From NCBI GenBank assembly GCA_003564055.1, contig PWSG01000218.1, positions 1 to 7,851 on the forward strand: DNA of 7,851 bases, read 5' to 3'. How positions within the stretch are numbered: the first letter of the stretch is position 1; each line of letters begins with the position of its first letter. The translations under genes were made by a program, and so were the position numbers. Source of the stretch: Syntrophomonadaceae bacterium (GTDB lineage Bacteria > Bacillota > Dethiobacteria > DTU022). The notes below the pieces were generated by a model, which saw only the letters and a program-made list of their open reading frames with translations, ran no database searches and was not told the origin of the DNA. Of this stretch, positions 5,719 through 7,851 are shown one piece after another.

Positions 5719-5883
5719 GCTCGTTCTACGTTCGCTTAAAGCTTCAAGTAACTGGTTACTTAAAAGTGGTTTTGGCTTAAGGCACAATTCTGGTTATTTA
5801 AGCTTGCGCCCACCAGTCACCGCGTCCAGAAGTGAATGCATCTCAGCTGCTCGCTTTACGTTCGCTTAAGCGCAGAAGTTACT
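5719..5883. repeat. Pair of imperfect direct repeats offset by exactly 130 bp upstream of hflX
   Basis: GCTCGTTCTACGTTCGCTTA and the next base A (5719-5739) recur at 5849-5869 with two differences (19 of 21 identical). Both are followed after a dissimilar six-base spacer by AAGTAACT (5746-5753) or AAGTTACT (5876-5883). The region also holds AAGTAAC-TG-GTTACTT (5746-5761) and the palindrome CGCTTAAGCG (5863-5872). No conserved protein is encoded here, and the 263-bp gap 5701-5963 holds only this, the hflX ribosome site and the terminator. It may be a leader RNA, an operator pair or a remnant mobile repeat; its nature is unknown. Confidence 0.6.
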
Positions 5884-5909
5884 TTGAAGTAGTTGACAGA
5901 ATGTCAGTT

Positions 5910-5945
5910 AAAAAAAGACACTTCTAAGCAAGTGTCTTTTTTTTT
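5910..5945. terminator. Bidirectional intrinsic terminator after hfq
   Basis: A GACACTT/AAGTGTC stem (5917-5923 with 5930-5936) around the loop CTAAGC is flanked by seven A on one side and nine T on the other, so it can work on both strands. It lies 18 bases past the hfq stop and should end the mutL-miaA-hfq transcript. Confidence 0.92.
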
Positions 5946-5963
5946 GCGATTATGTCATCAGTT

Positions 5964-6233
5964 TTACTCAGATTCTGCAGCGGGGACCTCATCCTCGGTA
6001 TTCTGGTTTTCAGTCATTTTCAGGTTAACATTACGCATGGGAATGATAGTTGAAATAGCATGTTTGTAAATAAGCTGCTGTTTACCCTCTACTTCTAAAA
6101 GCAGGGTAAAATTATCAAAACTGCGGACAACCCCCTTAATTTGATAACCATTTACTAAAAAGACCGTGGTTAACATATTCTCTTTGCGAGCCTGATTAAG
6201 AAAACTATCCTGTAAATTAACTGCGCCTTTCAT
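5964..6233 (-). CDS. hfq: Hfq, RNA chaperone
   Basis: Hfq forms a hexameric Sm-like ring that binds A/U-rich RNA and can help small RNAs act on messengers; its role in Gram-positives is milder than in enterics. The 89-residue protein has the Sm1 motif (about 8-49, with Q8, G34, D40 and F42) and Sm2 with Y-K-H-A-I-S (56-61), the proximal RNA-binding hallmark. After about residue 70 there is an acidic tail (E75, E80, D81, E82, E87, E89), making it somewhat longer than the roughly 73-residue Bacillus form. ATG 6233 follows AAGGGAG (6248-6242) by 8 bases. It lies 50 bases after miaA on the same strand, the classic miaA-hfq pairing, and is followed by a strong terminator. Confidence 0.96.
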   Translation of the reverse strand: MKGAVNLQDSFLNQARKENMLTTVFLVNGYQIKGVVRSFDNFTLLLEVEGKQQLIYKHAISTIIPMRNVNLKMTENQNTEDEVPAAESE

Positions 6234-6283
6234 ATAGCTGGCTCCCTTCTTTCCTGTTTCCTTCGGTTTTATATATTCGCCCG

Positions 6284-7249
6284 TCAGGGGGTAAGATCCT
6301 TCACTTTTATATAAATATTTTCTGCAATATCGTAAAAAACAGCCTGATCTTTAATTTCAAACCACTTTATACCTTTTTCCCGGCGAAACCAGGTTAGCTG
6401 GCGCTTGGCTAAATTGCGGGTCTGCTTCTTTATTTCTGATATTGCTTCATCCCATTGCATATCTTTCTGCAGGTAATTTAAGAGCTGCCTGTAACCAAGA
6501 ATTTGCAGGCCCGGACTGTGCTGATTATAGCCCTGCTCTATTAGCCTGCGAACCTCACCGAGAAAATCATCTTCAATCATCTCTTCAACACGATTTTCTA
6601 TTCGAGAATAAAGAACATCACGTTCCATGTATAAAGAAAAGTAATAAAGATCGTAAGGTGACTCCTGCTGCCTTGTTTTGGTTACCTGTTCTGAAATTGG
6701 TTTTCCTTCGAGTGCGTATACTTCAAGTGCCCTGATAATCCGTTTTTTATCGCGCGGACTGATTGTTCTGGCCGCCTGTGCATCAACTTCATTTAGTCTG
6801 CTGTATAGCTGATCCAGCCCCTCGGCACTGCTGGCAATATCCTCCAGGGTAGTTCTAAAATCAAAATTTGCACCTTGCTGCCCGAAAGCAAAACGGTCAG
6901 TTATTGCTTTGATGTAAAGCCCGGTTCCACCAACCATGAAGGGCAGTTTACCGGAGCTCCAAAGCTGCCTTATTATCATGTCAGCTGCTTTTTGATAATC
7001 AGCGGCGCTAAAATACTGATCTGGACAAACGATATCAATTAAATGGTGCTTAACAAGCTTTTGTTCCTCAAGTGTTGGTTTAGCCGTTCCAATATCAAGG
7101 CCGCGGTAAACCTGGGCAGAATCTGCACTTATTATATCAGTATTTAATTTTTGGGCCAGTGTTAAAGCAAGCGCTGATTTTCCCACTGCAGTCGGACCAG
7201 CAAGGATTAATAGCGGTATTTTTTTACTATTATTTCGCTTAAAAGTCAT
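6284..7249 (-). CDS. miaA: tRNA dimethylallyltransferase
   Basis: MiaA adds a dimethylallyl group to A37 of tRNAs reading UNN codons, stabilising codon pairing. The 321-residue protein is normal length. It shows the P-loop G-P-T-A-V-G-K-S (18-25), [16 protein letters not shown] (43-58, with catalytic D43; the usual M in D-S-M-Q is A45), G-G-T-G-L-Y-I-K-A (107-115), [12 protein letters not shown] (167-178) and the tRNA-binding [14 protein letters not shown] (276-289). Its ATG overlaps the mutL stop by four bases (ATGA, 7246-7249), showing translational coupling. GGAAAGG inside the mutL end serves as ribosome site. hfq follows after 50 bases. Confidence 0.97.
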   Translation of the reverse strand: MTFKRNNSKKIPLLILAGPTAVGKSALALTLAQKLNTDIISADSAQVYRGLDIGTAKPTLEEQKLVKHHLIDIVCPDQYFSAADYQKAADMIIRQLWSSGKLPFMVGGTGLYIKAITDRFAFGQQGANFDFRTTLEDIASSAEGLDQLYSRLNEVDAQAARTISPRDKKRIIRALEVYALEGKPISEQVTKTRQQESPYDLYYFSLYMERDVLYSRIENRVEEMIEDDFLGEVRRLIEQGYNQHSPGLQILGYRQLLNYLQKDMQWDEAISEIKKQTRNLAKRQLTWFRREKGIKWFEIKDQAVFYDIAENIYIKVKDLTP

Positions 7250-7851
7250 TTAGAATTGCCTTTCCGGTGGAAACTTTTCTCTAGTCGGTCCCGATGAAAA
7301 CTAATTACGGTCGGTCTGCCGTGGGGGCAGTATTCAGCCAGCGGCGTATTCTCCCACATATTAAGAAGCTGTTCCATCTCGTCTCTGGTTAGAACCTGTT
7401 TTGCTTTTACGGAGCGATGACAGGCAATTGTTTTAATAATTGTTTCGCGGTATTCAAGATCAGATTTAAAGTCGGCAGTGACTAACATCTCCAATAGATC
7501 ATAAATTTGCGAGCTTTCAGCATTGCTGCTTAATAAAAAAGGAACTGATCTGATCACGTAACTGTCTTCGCCGATAGTCTCTAAATCGAAACCGAATTCA
7601 TGTAAAAAGGGCAGCAGTTTAGGCATTTCACTGCGCCAGGACACTGGCAGCTCTAAGGTTAAAGGAATTGTCAATTGTACACGTTCTTGTTTTTTGACCG
7701 GATTTTCTGAATGCTTTAACTGATGATAGTTGATCCTTTCATGTGCAGCATGTTGATCTATAAGCAGTAAATCTTCATTCTTTTGAACGACTAAATAACT
7801 TTCTAAAAATTGACCAATCAGGCGGCAGCTTTCCGGCTTTTTCTCAGTTTC
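7246..7851 (-). CDS. mutL: DNA mismatch repair protein MutL, C-terminal part (5' end off the right edge)
   Basis: The last 201 residues are present; the reading frame is open to base 7851, so the ATPase domain lies outside. MutL couples mismatch recognition by MutS to strand removal, and in bacteria lacking MutH its C-terminal domain nicks DNA. The fragment starts in the dimerisation region with G-Q-F-L-E-S-Y-L (13-20), then D-Q-H-A-A-H-E-R-I-N-Y-H (32-43), the endonuclease metal motif DQHA(X)2E(X)4E with H43 where Glu is usual. A-C-H-R-S-V-K-A (143-150) and C-P-H-G-R-P (175-180) follow, the other metal-binding elements (C146, C175, H177). An internal TTG at 7674 is not the start, because the frame continues through D-Q-H-A upstream. 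The stop overlaps the miaA start. Confidence 0.95.
   Translation of the reverse strand, partial: ETEKKPESCRLIGQFLESYLVVQKNEDLLLIDQHAAHERINYHQLKHSENPVKKQERVQLTIPLTLELPVSWRSEMPKLLPFLHEFGFDLETIGEDSYVIRSVPFLLSSNAESSQIYDLLEMLVTADFKSDLEYRETIIKTIACHRSVKAKQVLTRDEMEQLLNMWENTPLAEYCPHGRPTVISFHRDRLEKSFHRKGNSK

Noticed and set aside
5700..5787. N-terminal extension of HflX by 29 residues from TTG 5787
   Set aside because: There is no ribosome site, the extra residues are not family-like, and the segment overlaps the repeat region; ATG 5700 has a good site.
5894..5906. Small inverted repeat TGACA-GAA-TGTCA beside the hfq terminator
   Set aside because: With five-base arms and a three-base loop it is short enough to be chance, and no promoter or gene start is aligned with it.

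Overview
The window looks like a chromosomal segment of a low-to-moderate-GC, spore-former-type Firmicute, most likely a clostridial lineage. The clues are the mutL-miaA-hfq-hflX order, a nearby lexA behind a Bacillus/Clostridium-type SOS box, a Firmicutes-style T-box in front of leuA, strong GGAGG-like ribosome sites, and AT-rich spacers with TTGACA/TATAAT promoters. The species cannot be named from the sequence alone.

Layout. (1) 1-343, minus strand: the N-terminal part of a lipoprotein that runs off the left edge. It has a clear lipobox and the first residues of what looks like a BPL_N (type-1 glutamine-amidotransferase-like) domain. (2) 570-1577, minus: an unusual tyrosine recombinase consisting of the catalytic domain only, followed by a polar linker and a C-terminal four-cysteine zinc ribbon. 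(3) 1578-1764: a divergent promoter region. Each outward-facing TTGACA -35 element lies inside a copy of the palindrome CTTGWCAAG. (4) 1765-2003: a complete leucine-type T-box riboswitch with antiterminator and terminator, controlling leuA (2103-3635, plus). (5) 3730-4409, plus: an SOS box, a promoter and lexA, with a TTG start at 3801. (6) 4441-7851, minus: hflX, a two-copy repeat region, a bidirectional terminator, hfq, miaA and the C-terminal part of mutL, which runs off the right edge. lexA and hflX converge with only 31 bases between them.

How the genes work together. mutL (mismatch repair), miaA (tRNA i6A37 modification) and hfq (RNA chaperone) are read as a co-directional cluster ending at the terminator at 5910-5945. 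hflX (ribosome-associated GTPase) lies beyond it and probably needs its own promoter or read-through. lexA is the SOS repressor and very likely represses itself. leuA makes the first committed leucine intermediate and is switched on by uncharged tRNA-Leu; no leuCDB follows it. The recombinase and lipoprotein are accessory genes beside this conserved core.

The least ordinary items are the recombinase-zinc ribbon protein, the symmetric operator-like palindromes between it and the leuA T-box, the 130-bp-offset repeat pair upstream of hflX, and a His in place of the usual final Glu of the MutL endonuclease motif. I see no CRISPR array, tRNA, rRNA, transposase or clear defence system.
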